From an uncultured Lachnospiraceae bacterium (lineage in GTDB: Bacteria > Bacillota > Clostridia > Lachnospirales > Lachnospiraceae): a stretch of DNA of 64,000 nucleotides. The stretch is from NCBI GenBank assembly GCA_944383765.1, contig CALWQT010000006.1:1-64000 (forward strand), written 5' to 3'. The position numbers and the translations under genes were made by a program. Below, one piece after another: positions 1 to 7,722 of this stretch (the first letter of the stretch is position 1; every line of letters starts with the position of its first letter). The notes below the pieces were generated by a model. The model saw only the letters and a program-made list of their open reading frames with translations, did no database searches and was not told where the DNA came from.

Positions 1-248
1 AGCCGACGCAAGTTGTCAACCATGACCGCCGCAACATGGTAGATGTAAAAAGTATCGCTATCTAACCCCAGCAAAATAAGCACCAGTATTTCATTTCCTA
101 AAAACGGGAATTTCTCAATCATATAAGACTGGCCCATAGCACTACAGATACCCATGACCATACCGATGGGAGCAAGCAGAGCAATGGGAAGCAGCAGAGA
201 CCGTCCAAACGTCTGGATCGAATCTTTCCAGCTTGTGTTGCTTTTCAT
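1..248 (-). CDS. PTS EIIC-type permease, N-terminal fragment (cut by window edge)
   Basis: This is the first 82 codons of a leftward gene that runs out of the window. The ATG at 248 follows an AAGGAAGG ribosome site. The start of the protein is soluble, followed by a hydrophobic stretch (GRSLLLPIALLAPIGMVMGI, residues 16-35) and FPFLGN, which resembles the beginning of glucose/maltose-family EIIC permeases that import and phosphorylate sugars. From about residue 60 the reading frame stays open but stops resembling an EIIC. This could be a family variant or damage near the edge. It is divergent from the regulator at 435, which suggests a regulator-transporter pair. The sugar cannot be told. 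Confidence 0.6.
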   Translation of the reverse strand, partial: MKSNTSWKDSIQTFGRSLLLPIALLAPIGMVMGICSAMGQSYMIEKFPFLGNEILVLILLGLDSDTFYIYHVAAVMVDNLRR

Positions 249-298
249 ACTTTATACCTTCCTTTTCCGTATTTTCAGTCATAATCCGACTGTTTTCC

Positions 299-310
299 TA
301 AAGCGCTTTA
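299..310. promoter_or_regulatory. cre-like palindrome (candidate CcpA site)
   Basis: TAAAGCGCTTTA is a perfect 12-bp palindrome with the central CG of a catabolite-responsive element. It lies about 50 bp upstream of the PTS gene start and upstream of the promoter of the divergent regulator. Known cre sites resemble TGAAAGCGCTTTCA. That CcpA binds here is inference. Confidence 0.45.
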
Positions 311-375
311 GTAATTTAAAATCATTATGACAGATTTATATGGGTGCTTCAAGGCAAAGAAAGTATATATTTTTC

Positions 376-404
376 TTGCATTTAGTTGCCCTAAAAACTA
401 TACT
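376..404 (+). promoter_or_regulatory. Sigma-A promoter of the Mga/BglG-type regulator
   Basis: TTGCAT (376-381) and TATACT (399-404) are separated by exactly 17 bp, about 30 bp upstream of the start codon at 435. The promoter lies inside the upstream extension of the open frame (327-434), which argues that translation starts at 435 and not at 327. A perfect 15-bp palindrome, TATGTGTAACACATA (404-418), overlaps the end of the -10 box and could be an operator. Confidence 0.6.
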
Positions 405-434
405 ATGTGTAACACATACCAAGGAGGCTTTCCC

Positions 435-1982
435 ATGGGCTTGAATTACAATGATCTCAGTCTGCTGCGCTTTATCCAAAAGCGCCAGTATACCCCTCTA
501 TATAAAGTAGCTGCACAATTTAATAAAAATGAAACTTCCATTCGCAGGACGATTGAACAGATCAATCTCTATTCTCCGGTTCCTATGGTGGAGGTACAAA
601 AAAACTACTGTATCAGCCGGGTCAGCTATGAAGAATTTGTCAGCTTCATACAGACCATAACTATGGAAGATTATGTCAGTTCCTGGACAGAACGGATTCA
701 GGTACTGATCGTCACCATATTCTTTCATGGCTATGTGAACACCTCCCGCCTCTACGAAAGCTGGGGACTTTCCCTCACCACCAAAAAACAGGATACTGCC
801 CATCTTCGCCGTTTTCTTCTGGAACACGGACTGGAACTGGTCACGTTAAAACGGAAAGGGCTGAGTATCCAGGGTGATGACCTTCAGCTCCGTTTTCTGG
901 TCATCAATATCCTCCATCCCCTTCTGGAATTCACTGCGGAAGACCAGATTCAGGGGCGTTATGCCAATACTCCTATCGAAAACCAAAGTTACCAGCTGGC
1001 TGCCCCTGATCTTCTGGAGGTCTGCCCGGAAGCCGTAACGCTTTTAAACCGTTTTCTTACAGAAAATCATCTGTCCCTGAATTATCCGTCAAAAAAATTT
1101 CTGCTGTTGTTTATCTGCTTTATGCTGATCCGGCCTGTCAGCAGGGAAACCCCTCTCTCCTACCGGCTTCCCCTGACCCCGTTCCATATTCATTTTTTTG
1201 ACGATGCCCTCTCTGACCAGCTGTGGAGCGTAGCTGTCAGCATGATGAATTTTTCCCAGAGCCTGAAATTTCCTATGGACCGGCTGCTGTGGCAGACGAC
1301 GGAACGTTTTGCGGAAGACGTTGTTGCCGGGCTGGAATATCCTTTCCCTGTACGGGAAGAATTTATCCGGGAATTGTACGGATATTTCTACCGGGAAATC
1401 TGTCTGAACCATTTTCACTGCACCTTTGTGGACAAGACCGTGGAAAATACCAGAGAAAACTTCCCCTTTCTCTACAATCTGATTCAGAAATACCTGATCT
1501 ACTTTCACGCAGCCTTCCATTTTCAGATTATGGACGAACATATCTGTACCCTGACCCTTCTGGTACAGAAGCATATACTCCGCAACCAGATTGTTGCACG
1601 AAATCCGAAAAAAATCGTGATGATGACCAGCATTAACTTTGAACGCATCAGTTATTTTTTGGAGCAGCTGAGGGACCGGGTATCCATCCAGTGGATGGGA
1701 ACCTTCAATATCAATGAGCTTCATATGCTGGACCAGATTGATTACGACTATATCCTGTGTTTTTCCGCCCGCATCCTGAATATTCTCAACGCTGCCCACC
1801 TTCCAGTCATCCGTTTAAATTTTTTTGTCTCTGACAGCGATATTGACATCCTTCTCCGCTATGGTTTTCCTCTTCTCCGCCACCGTTTTCTCGCCTCTTC
1901 CTTTGCCCTTGAGATCGCAGGAAAAAATGAAGCAGAACTGGTGGATTATCTCAAGGAGCAGTACGGGGATTATTTTGTATAA
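435..1982 (+). CDS. Mga/BglG-type transcriptional regulator with C-terminal EIIB-like domain
   Basis: This protein is about 515 aa. The start is set by AAGGAGG (420-426) eight bases before the ATG. The N-terminus (about residues 5-60) is a winged-helix-like DNA-binding region, followed by a second helical segment and a long all-helical middle part resembling PRD domains. The C-terminal part (from about 415, beginning NPKKIVMMTS) resembles the EIIB-like domain of PTS-controlled activators. Known relatives are phosphorylated by PTS proteins and control adjacent sugar genes. Its position opposite an EIIC gene fits this. The ligand sugar is unknown. The assignment rests on domain layout, because sequence conservation in this class is weak. 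Confidence 0.65.
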   Translation: MGLNYNDLSLLRFIQKRQYTPLYKVAAQFNKNETSIRRTIEQINLYSPVPMVEVQKNYCISRVSYEEFVSFIQTITMEDYVSSWTERIQVLIVTIFFHGYVNTSRLYESWGLSLTTKKQDTAHLRRFLLEHGLELVTLKRKGLSIQGDDLQLRFLVINILHPLLEFTAEDQIQGRYANTPIENQSYQLAAPDLLEVCPEAVTLLNRFLTENHLSLNYPSKKFLLLFICFMLIRPVSRETPLSYRLPLTPFHIHFFDDALSDQLWSVAVSMMNFSQSLKFPMDRLLWQTTERFAEDVVAGLEYPFPVREEFIRELYGYFYREICLNHFHCTFVDKTVENTRENFPFLYNLIQKYLIYFHAAFHFQIMDEHICTLTLLVQKHILRNQIVARNPKKIVMMTSINFERISYFLEQLRDRVSIQWMGTFNINELHMLDQIDYDYILCFSARILNILNAAHLPVIRLNFFVSDSDIDILLRYGFPLLRHRFLASSFALEIAGKNEAELVDYLKEQYGDYFV

Positions 1983-1998
1983 TTTCCTTTTCCCCACC

Positions 1999-2035
1999 AA
2001 AAAAGGCGCTGGCCGCCGGGCCAACGCCTTTTTAT
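1999..2035. terminator. Bidirectional rho-independent terminator
   Basis: A GC-rich stem (GGCGCTGGCC paired with GGCCAACGCC) is flanked by an A-run on the left and a T-run on the right. It can therefore end both the rightward regulator and the leftward ABC-transporter operon that converge here. Confidence 0.85.
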
Positions 2036-2042
2036 TTTTCTT

Positions 2043-2786
2043 CTACAACACCTTACCTAAAAACGCCTTCAGCCTCTCATTTTTCGGATTGGTGAAAAAT
2101 TCTTCCGGAGGTGCTTCCTCAATAAAGTTGCCTCCATCCATAAACATCACTCTGGTTGCGATCTCTCTGGCAAATCCCATTTCATGGGTTACCACCACCA
2201 TGGTCATCTTTTCCTTTGCCAGTTCTCTCATAACATTCAGCACCTCTCCCACCATTTCCGGGTCCAGGGCGGAAGTCGGCTCGTCAAACAGCATCACTTC
2301 CGGCTTCATACACAGGGCACGCACAATGGCAATACGCTGCTTCTGTCCTCCGGATAACTGGCTGGGGTAGGCGTCTGCCCGGTCTTTCAGTCCCACTCTG
2401 TCCAGAAGTTCCAGGGCTGTCGCCTCCGCTTCCTGCCTGCTCTTTCCCTGCAGTTTCATGGGAGCAATGGTCAGATTCTTTAAAATCGTCATATGAGGGA
2501 ACAGATTGAACTGCTGGAACACCATTCCCATTTTCTGACGGTGCCGGTCAATATCGGTCTTCTTATCTACAATATCCACACCTTCAAAAAAGATATTTCC
2601 TTCCGTCGGTTCCTCCAGGCGGTTCAGACAGCGAAGGAAGGTACTCTTTCCGGAACCGGACGGTCCCACCACGAATACCACATCTCCCTCATGGATATCC
2701 ACGTTAATATCTTTTAAGACCTGGATCGATCCAAAGGATTTTCCCAGATGCTTTACCTCAATCAATGCTTTTCCATCAGCGCTCAC
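2043..2786 (-). CDS. glnQ: Polar amino-acid ABC transporter ATPase (GlnQ type)
   Basis: This cytoplasmic ATPase powers amino-acid import through the permease encoded just upstream. All ABC landmarks are present in 247 aa: Walker A GPSGSGKS (41-48), Q-loop near 90, signature LSGGQ (144-148), Walker B VMLFDEP (164-170) and the H-loop TH near 198. Length and sequence are typical of the GlnQ/ArtP/TcyC group. The start overlaps the end of the permease gene by 11 bp, which points to translational coupling. The exact amino acid (glutamine, cystine, arginine or another) cannot be read from the ATPase. Confidence 0.93.
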   Translation of the reverse strand: MSADGKALIEVKHLGKSFGSIQVLKDINVDIHEGDVVFVVGPSGSGKSTFLRCLNRLEEPTEGNIFFEGVDIVDKKTDIDRHRQKMGMVFQQFNLFPHMTILKNLTIAPMKLQGKSRQEAEATALELLDRVGLKDRADAYPSQLSGGQKQRIAIVRALCMKPEVMLFDEPTSALDPEMVGEVLNVMRELAKEKMTMVVVTHEMGFAREIATRVMFMDGGNFIEEAPPEEFFTNPKNERLKAFLGKVL

Positions 2787-3465
2787 TCTGTCTCAGCCTC
2801 CTTTCCAGAATCTTCACTCCCTGGGTGAGAATCACCACACAGACCAAATAAATAGCCGCTACTGCCATCAATGGCATAAATGGGGAGAACGTCCGGCTCC
2901 TTACAATATCTCCCGCCTTTGTCAGATCCTGCAAAGCAATATAACCGGATACGGAAGTTTCTTTCAGAAGGGCAATGAATTCATTGCACAGTGCCGGAAG
3001 TACATTCTTAAACGCCTGGGGCATAACGATATACCACATCGTCTGACGGTAATTAAAGCCCAGGCTCCTGCCTGCCTCCAGCTGCCCCTGGTCAATGGAC
3101 ATGATCCCGCTTCGGAAAATCTCTGCCACATATGCTCCTGAATTGATACCAAATGCCAGGATTGCAATGGGTATTTTATTTCTGGCATTGGCAAAAATAA
3201 TGTAATAAATGATCATCAGCTGTACCACTACCGGGGTTCCGCGGATCACAGTCAGATAAATGCTGCACAGAAAATTCAAAATTTTCAGTTTATGTGTCTT
3301 TTCATAGGTAGAACGGATAACCCCTACGATCAATCCGATCACCACACCCAGAAGAACGGCAAACAGCGTTATGATCAATGTCACTTTCAGGCCATTCACA
3401 AAGTACTTCCAACGGTCGTCCTGGATAAAATTCAGGTAAAATTGTTCTGAGAAATTTCCCCACAT
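2776..3465 (-). CDS. Polar amino-acid ABC transporter permease
   Basis: This 229-aa inner-membrane permease is of the HisM/GlnP family. Hydrophobic helices begin near residues 24, 66, 92 and 195. The cytoplasmic EAA loop that contacts the ATPase reads [16 protein letters not shown] at about 126-141. It is the only permease in the operon, so it probably works as a homodimer. The start follows a GAGAAAGGA ribosome site. It lies between the lipoprotein gene and glnQ in the same operon, and two RNA hairpins separate it from the lipoprotein gene. Confidence 0.92.
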   Translation of the reverse strand: MWGNFSEQFYLNFIQDDRWKYFVNGLKVTLIITLFAVLLGVVIGLIVGVIRSTYEKTHKLKILNFLCSIYLTVIRGTPVVVQLMIIYYIIFANARNKIPIAILAFGINSGAYVAEIFRSGIMSIDQGQLEAGRSLGFNYRQTMWYIVMPQAFKNVLPALCNEFIALLKETSVSGYIALQDLTKAGDIVRSRTFSPFMPLMAVAAIYLVCVVILTQGVKILERRLRQSER

Positions 3466-3508
3466 ATTGTATTTTCCTTTCTCTTATTTCCCGGCCTTTT
3501 AACGCAGA

Positions 3509-3590
3509 ATAATTGCGTCCCTGCGGAAACGCAATTATCCCTTTCATTCTGCAGTTAAAGGAAGCCTTCCCGTTCTTCTGCGGGAGGTCT
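3509..3590 (-). other. Two intercistronic hairpins between binding-protein and permease genes
   Basis: The first inverted repeat pairs ATAATTGCGT (3509-3518) with ACGCAATTAT (3529-3538). A second weaker one (about 3562-3587) pairs CCTTCCCG with CGGGAGG just after the lipoprotein stop. Neither is followed by a clean U-run on the minus strand. Such structures often stabilise the binding-protein message so that it is made in excess over the permease. That role is inference. Confidence 0.5.
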
Positions 3591-4433
3591 TTATTCAGCC
3601 GGAATGTACTTATTCATAATTGTATCAATTTCTCCGGATTCCTGCAACTCACTGATTGCACCATTGATTTTTTCAATCAGTTCTGTATTATCCAGAGCTG
3701 CCACTACAGCATACTCTTCGTTGCTCAGTGCATCGCCCACCTGTTTGATCTTTCCTTCATTCTGGCTCAAGAATACTTTTGCCGGAGCTCCATCAATGAT
3801 GATCGCATCAATCTTTCCTGTGAGCAGGGACTGCACTGCCTCAAAATAAGAATTGTAACGCTCTACATTGCTGTCTCCTACCATCTCTGTCGCGGTCAGT
3901 TCTCCCGTAGTTCCGGTCTGGGCACCTACCAGCTTTCCTTCCAGGTCATCTGCAGAAGCAATCTCGCTGTCCTCTGCCACTAAGAGTACCAGGGAAGAGC
4001 CTGCATAGTTGTCACTGAAGCTTACCGATTTTGCACGGTCCTCATCATAGCTGATTGCTGCCATTCCAATATCAGCCTTACCGCTCACAACAGAAGGAAT
4101 GATAGCATCAAACGCCATATCCTCGATCTGCAGTTCCATACCCAGTTTGTCAGCAATTGCCTGAGCAATCTCCACATCAATTCCTACAATGCTGTCTCCA
4201 TCATGGTATTCCCATGGCTCAAACTCTGCATTAGTAGCCATCACCAGAACACCGCCCTCTGCCTCAGCAGCTGCTTCTGTAGTCTCCTCTGCCTCCGTTG
4301 CTTCACCTTCTGCCTGCGCAGTACTTGTTTCCTGAGCTGCTGCCTGAGTCTCTGCTTCTTTGGAACCACATCCGGTAAGGGATGCAGCTGCCATCACTGC
4401 TGCCATTGTCAATGCAAATACTTTCTTTTTCAT
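3591..4433 (-). CDS. Amino-acid ABC transporter substrate-binding lipoprotein
   Basis: This 280-aa extracellular solute-binding protein delivers a polar amino acid to the permease. A lipoprotein signal ends in the lipobox LTGC with the lipid-anchored Cys at residue 22. A low-complexity Glu/Ala/Thr linker (about 25-60) lifts the domain off the membrane. The family-3 binding fold follows (FEPWEYHDGDSIVGIDVEIA region, then DIGMAAIS). The start follows a GGAGGAGAAC ribosome site. It is the first gene of a three-gene operon with its own promoter. The ligand is not assignable by eye. Confidence 0.93.
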   Translation of the reverse strand: MKKKVFALTMAAVMAAASLTGCGSKEAETQAAAQETSTAQAEGEATEAEETTEAAAEAEGGVLVMATNAEFEPWEYHDGDSIVGIDVEIAQAIADKLGMELQIEDMAFDAIIPSVVSGKADIGMAAISYDEDRAKSVSFSDNYAGSSLVLLVAEDSEIASADDLEGKLVGAQTGTTGELTATEMVGDSNVERYNSYFEAVQSLLTGKIDAIIIDGAPAKVFLSQNEGKIKQVGDALSNEEYAVVAALDNTELIEKINGAISELQESGEIDTIMNKYIPAE

Positions 4434-4505
4434 AATGTTCTCCTCCGCTTTATTTTGATATAATATTCACCAAAATGTATATTTATAAGTTTTTTATACA
4501 TACCT

Positions 4506-4533
4506 ATTATATCTGCTATTTTTTAAAAATCAA
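4506..4533 (-). promoter_or_regulatory. Promoter of the amino-acid ABC operon
   Basis: On the minus strand TTGATT (4533-4528) and TATAAT (4511-4506) are spaced by 16 bp, about 70 bp upstream of the lipoprotein start. The leader in between is AT-rich and shows no obvious riboswitch. Confidence 0.55.
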
Positions 4534-4557
4534 GTGTTTTTTCTATTTTATTTTCGA

Positions 4558-4586
4558 TTGCATTCATTTTTCCCGCATACTATAAT
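4558..4586 (+). promoter_or_regulatory. Sigma-A promoter of the DUF3842 gene
   Basis: TTGCAT (4558-4563) and a perfect TATAAT (4581-4586) are separated by 17 bp, about 48 bp upstream of the start codon. Confidence 0.7.
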
Positions 4587-4634
4587 GGTTTCATATATGC
4601 CTCTCATATATCGGGCATAGAAGACAGGAGTGTT

Positions 4635-5057
4635 ATGCAAATGAAAATCATCATTATCGACGGTCAGGGAGGAAAAATGGGACGCTGTGTGGTAGAGCAG
4701 TTAAAAAAATCCCATCCAGAACTCCCTCTTATTGCCCTTGGCACCAACAGCCTTGCCACTTCCGCCATGCTGAAAGCCGGTGCCGATGCCGGTGCCACTG
4801 GAGAAAATCCGGTGATCATCGGCTGCCGCGACGCTGACATCATCATCGGCCCCATCGGAATTGTCATCGCCAATTCTCTGTTGGGAGAGATCACACCGGC
4901 TATGGCTGTCGCTGTGGGAAGCAGCCCTGCCCAGAAAATCCTGATCCCTTCCGGCAAATGCCATCAGTTTGTGGCCGGCTGCCAGGAAATGCCTCTTGGA
5001 GACTACATCAGGGACGTAGTCCAAAAGGTAGACTATCTGTTAGAAACATCCTCTTAA
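4635..5057 (+). CDS. DUF3842 family protein
   Basis: This small cytoplasmic protein (140 aa, or 138 aa if the second ATG at 4641 is used, which is better spaced from AGGAG at 4626-4630) begins MKIIIIDGQGGKMG. That is a beta strand and glycine-rich turn resembling a dinucleotide-binding start. The rest is rich in Ala and Gly with a conserved-looking IIIGPIGIVIANSLLGEITP stretch. It matches the DUF3842 family of Clostridia, whose function is unknown. It stands alone behind its own promoter and converges with the L,D-transpeptidase gene, overlapping its stop by 4 bp. Confidence 0.8.
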   Translation: MQMKIIIIDGQGGKMGRCVVEQLKKSHPELPLIALGTNSLATSAMLKAGADAGATGENPVIIGCRDADIIIGPIGIVIANSLLGEITPAMAVAVGSSPAQKILIPSGKCHQFVAGCQEMPLGDYIRDVVQKVDYLLETSS

Positions 5058-6781
5058 AGTCCGGTCCCCGGCCCCTTTTCCTGCGTGTTACCGCCATCTC
5101 CTCCAGCTAATCCTGGTTCAGCCGGTTTTGTTTCTGCTGGCTTTGTTTCTGCCGGCTTTGTCTCTGCTGGCTGGGTCTCCGCTGGCTTTGTCTCTGCCGG
5201 CTGGGTTTCCGCTGGCTTTGTCTCTGCCGGCTGGGTTTCTGCTGGCTTTGTTTCTGCCGGTTTACTCTCTGCAGGCTTACTTTCCTGGGTTTGCTGGCCA
5301 TCCTTTCCAGACGTGCTGCTCTGTTCGGTTCCTGCCAGTTCGTAGCATAATACCGGATCTCCCTGAGAAATATTTTCATAAATGGTTTTTGCTACCGCCG
5401 GGGGCAGGTTGATACACCCGTGAGATCCATTCGTCTTATAAATGGTCCCTCCAAAACTGGAACGCCAGGAGGCATCATGCATGCCGATCCCTCCGTTAAA
5501 AGGCATCCAGTAGGATACCGGTGTACTGTATCCTTCTCCATCCAACGTAGCATTTCTTTCTTTGTATGTAATGGGGAACGCTCCGGGAGGCGTTGTCCAC
5601 CCTTTCGATACATTTCCCGATACAAAATCCGACTCTACCAGCAGTTTTCCATCTTTATAAAAGAACAGATGCTGGGCTGTAAGATTGATTTCCACATACG
5701 TATCACCATAATCATTGGCTCCATGACTGGCAGCTTTCTGAGAATATTCCGGTTCTCTTGTTACACTTTCCCCTGCTTTTAAAATCTCCATCAGTTTTTT
5801 CTTTTCTGCCGCCTGGTCGATCTTCCAGCCGTAATGCCCACGATTGATGACCACCGTAGGACCATAGGACGTCTTCAGGCTTTTAGCCCGGTAAGCTGTG
5901 TTATATTTCGTTGCCAGCGTCTGCACATAATCTGTCACAGCTTCATCGGAAATGATCACTTCATCACCTTCCGCATACAGCCATTGACTGATTGTCTCCC
6001 CATCCAGCACTTCTTTTTTGTCTCCAAACGTATAAGTAACCGTAATCGTTCCATACCGGTTATACTGCTCCAGCAGAGTCTGCAGAGTCTCATCTTCCGC
6101 CCGGATCTCCGGCTCCACATATACGCCTGCTTCTTCCAGGGAAAGTTCCCCTTTCAGTTCTGTTACCGCCTGAACGACTGCTTCCTGAAACCGTTCATAA
6201 TCTACTTCATTTCCTTCCGTCTCCGGCTCGATCACATATCCTGTTCCAGGTATATACTGAGAAATCCGGGCATTTTCTGGTTTTACCGTCTGCTCCTCAT
6301 CCATACAGTCCAGATTCTTCAGAACCTTCTCCATATTTTCTTCTTCATAAACTACCATGGCAGGAATCTCATACTCACTGCCTTTTATCTGTGCCGGAAG
6401 CCAGGCATACGGATTTTGTTCCTCCAGAATTTTTTCCAATGTACCGTCAAATTCTGCCATCAGTCCCAGCTGTTCTCTGGTGATCGTTTCCTGCTTTCCA
6501 TCCCGTTCCAGCAATGTCAGTTCATAGCTGCTGATTTCCTGGGATATCATGGTTTTCACTTCATCTACTGTCATTCCGGAAGCATCCTGACCATTGATCA
6601 CCGTGCCGGCAAAAAATGTATCTTTGTATGTACTTCCTATAAAGAGATAAATTCCTGAACCCAGAATCAATACGGCAGCCACAGCTGACACTACCAGAAC
6701 CGGTATCTTTTTTTTCTGTTTACCGCCTTCCTGCCGTTTCCGGCTCCTTCCTCTGACACCAGGCTTTTTTTCTTTTTCCAT
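5054..6781 (-). CDS. Secreted L,D-transpeptidase (YkuD) with PAET-repeat C-terminal tail
   Basis: This is a 575-aa peptidoglycan cross-linking enzyme anchored outside the membrane. A basic N-terminus is followed by a transmembrane anchor (about 26-48). Next come PG_binding_4-like regions (about 60-330), then the YkuD catalytic domain with MHDA and the SHGCINLP motif carrying the catalytic His and Cys. The last 70 residues are eleven pentapeptide units of the form [KQ]PAE[TS], followed by a Gly-rich end. Such a charged, proline-rich tail probably spans or binds the wall. It is monocistronic, or first before the downstream unit. It is not a D,D-transpeptidase, because the active Cys motif is clear. 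Confidence 0.93.
   Translation of the reverse strand: MEKEKKPGVRGRSRKRQEGGKQKKKIPVLVVSAVAAVLILGSGIYLFIGSTYKDTFFAGTVINGQDASGMTVDEVKTMISQEISSYELTLLERDGKQETITREQLGLMAEFDGTLEKILEEQNPYAWLPAQIKGSEYEIPAMVVYEEENMEKVLKNLDCMDEEQTVKPENARISQYIPGTGYVIEPETEGNEVDYERFQEAVVQAVTELKGELSLEEAGVYVEPEIRAEDETLQTLLEQYNRYGTITVTYTFGDKKEVLDGETISQWLYAEGDEVIISDEAVTDYVQTLATKYNTAYRAKSLKTSYGPTVVINRGHYGWKIDQAAEKKKLMEILKAGESVTREPEYSQKAASHGANDYGDTYVEINLTAQHLFFYKDGKLLVESDFVSGNVSKGWTTPPGAFPITYKERNATLDGEGYSTPVSYWMPFNGGIGMHDASWRSSFGGTIYKTNGSHGCINLPPAVAKTIYENISQGDPVLCYELAGTEQSSTSGKDGQQTQESKPAESKPAETKPAETQPAETKPAETQPAETKPAETQPAETKPAETKPAETKPAEPGLAGGDGGNTQEKGPGTGL
5115..5285. repeat. 15-bp tandem repeats encoding the PAET tail
   Basis: About eleven degenerate 15-bp units lie inside the L,D-transpeptidase gene, and alternate units form a 30-bp higher-order period (Lys-type then Gln-type). 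Repeats like these can change copy number by slippage. All frames are open here, which creates spurious reading frames on both strands. Confidence 0.85.
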
Positions 6782-6804
6782 ATATGAAATCCTTTCTCAA
6801 TCAT

Positions 6805-7722
6805 CTACCCTTCCATCACATGAAGATTCCTTAAAGTTCCATCTCTGATCTGTTCCATCACCTGAAATCCATGAGGCTCAAGATAATTCCAGCTTCCCGC
6901 TGTCAATCCCTGACGTTTCATCTCCTGGATCACAGCTGCACTCACTTTCTCCACCAGCATGGACTGGTCTTGCTTTCCAGTCAGGATATCCTCCATATCC
7001 TGTGCCAGCCAGCCCAGCACCGGAAGTTCCTTCATGCCCCGGAACATCCACTTGTAATAAGGAGTATAACGGTTATTCAGCAAAAATACCATGGAAATTC
7101 CTGCCTGGACAAACTCTGCCAGCGCCATGGCTGCCGCCCCGTATTCTCCTCTTTTTCTGCATCTTTCATAATTATACTGCCCAGACTGGGCCATGGTAAC
7201 GGCCCTGGCAGCAATCTTTTTCTTCCTCACATCTTCCGGATAACCGGACAGCAGACACTGCCTGACCTGGCTGAATAAGCCCAGATCGTCACGGAACACT
7301 TCTCCGTTTACCGCCTGGGCCAGAGCATATTCCGGTATAAAAAGCCACTCCTCCAACGACTCCGGAACTGTCCGGTATCCCATGGTCCGTTCATAAAAAT
7401 CCCCGATTTCCATGACCCCCCTGCGGTCTCTGCCATAAAAACTGGTTTTTTCTTTTTGTATCCCTCTGTAAATCTCAGGCAGCTTTTCATATGCCCGAAA
7501 CAGACGAAATCCAATTTCCTCACAATCTTTTTCCGTCAGCCACAGACAGAATCCGGCTTCAAAATCATGATCCCTGGAACATTCATCATCATATCCAAAA
7601 CATTCCGACCCTTCTCCTGCCAGGCCTACTGCAATTCTCATTTCATATCCGGGAAATTCTTTCCGGATCATGGGTTTCCCGTACTCTTCATAATAGGCTC
7701 TCGCCAGTTCAAGCCCTTTCAT
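6805..7722 (-). CDS. DUF4037 protein, nucleotidyltransferase-like
   Basis: This 305-aa protein starts at the ATG at 7722 behind GGGAGCAGG. A longer frame to 7863 is open but lies inside the upstream gene. Residues about 25-50 read GLAGEGSECFGYDDECSRDHDF, i.e. a GxGSE turn and an acidic cluster like the metal site of the nucleotidyltransferase fold. The rest is helical. This matches DUF4037. The target is unknown. It overlaps the TPR gene by 14 bp, so the two are probably translated together and act together. Confidence 0.8.
   Translation of the reverse strand: MKGLELARAYYEEYGKPMIRKEFPGYEMRIAVGLAGEGSECFGYDDECSRDHDFEAGFCLWLTEKDCEEIGFRLFRAYEKLPEIYRGIQKEKTSFYGRDRRGVMEIGDFYERTMGYRTVPESLEEWLFIPEYALAQAVNGEVFRDDLGLFSQVRQCLLSGYPEDVRKKKIAARAVTMAQSGQYNYERCRKRGEYGAAAMALAEFVQAGISMVFLLNNRYTPYYKWMFRGMKELPVLGWLAQDMEDILTGKQDQSMLVEKVSAAVIQEMKRQGLTAGSWNYLEPHGFQVMEQIRDGTLRNLHVMEG

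Noticed and set aside
327..434. Upstream extension of the Mga/BglG-type regulator
   Set aside because: A promoter and ribosome site lie inside it and the ATG at 435 is optimally spaced, so the extension is not translated.
5115..5285. Possible CRISPR array
   Set aside because: The units are 15-bp coding repeats without spacers or cas genes.
5085..5412. Several open frames on both strands over the PAET repeats
   Set aside because: They are low-complexity by-products of a stop-free 15-bp repeat; only the L,D-transpeptidase frame continues into a real domain.
5834..6658. 274-codon open frame opposite the L,D-transpeptidase
   Set aside because: Antisense shadow rich in Phe, Arg and His with no ribosome site or domain.
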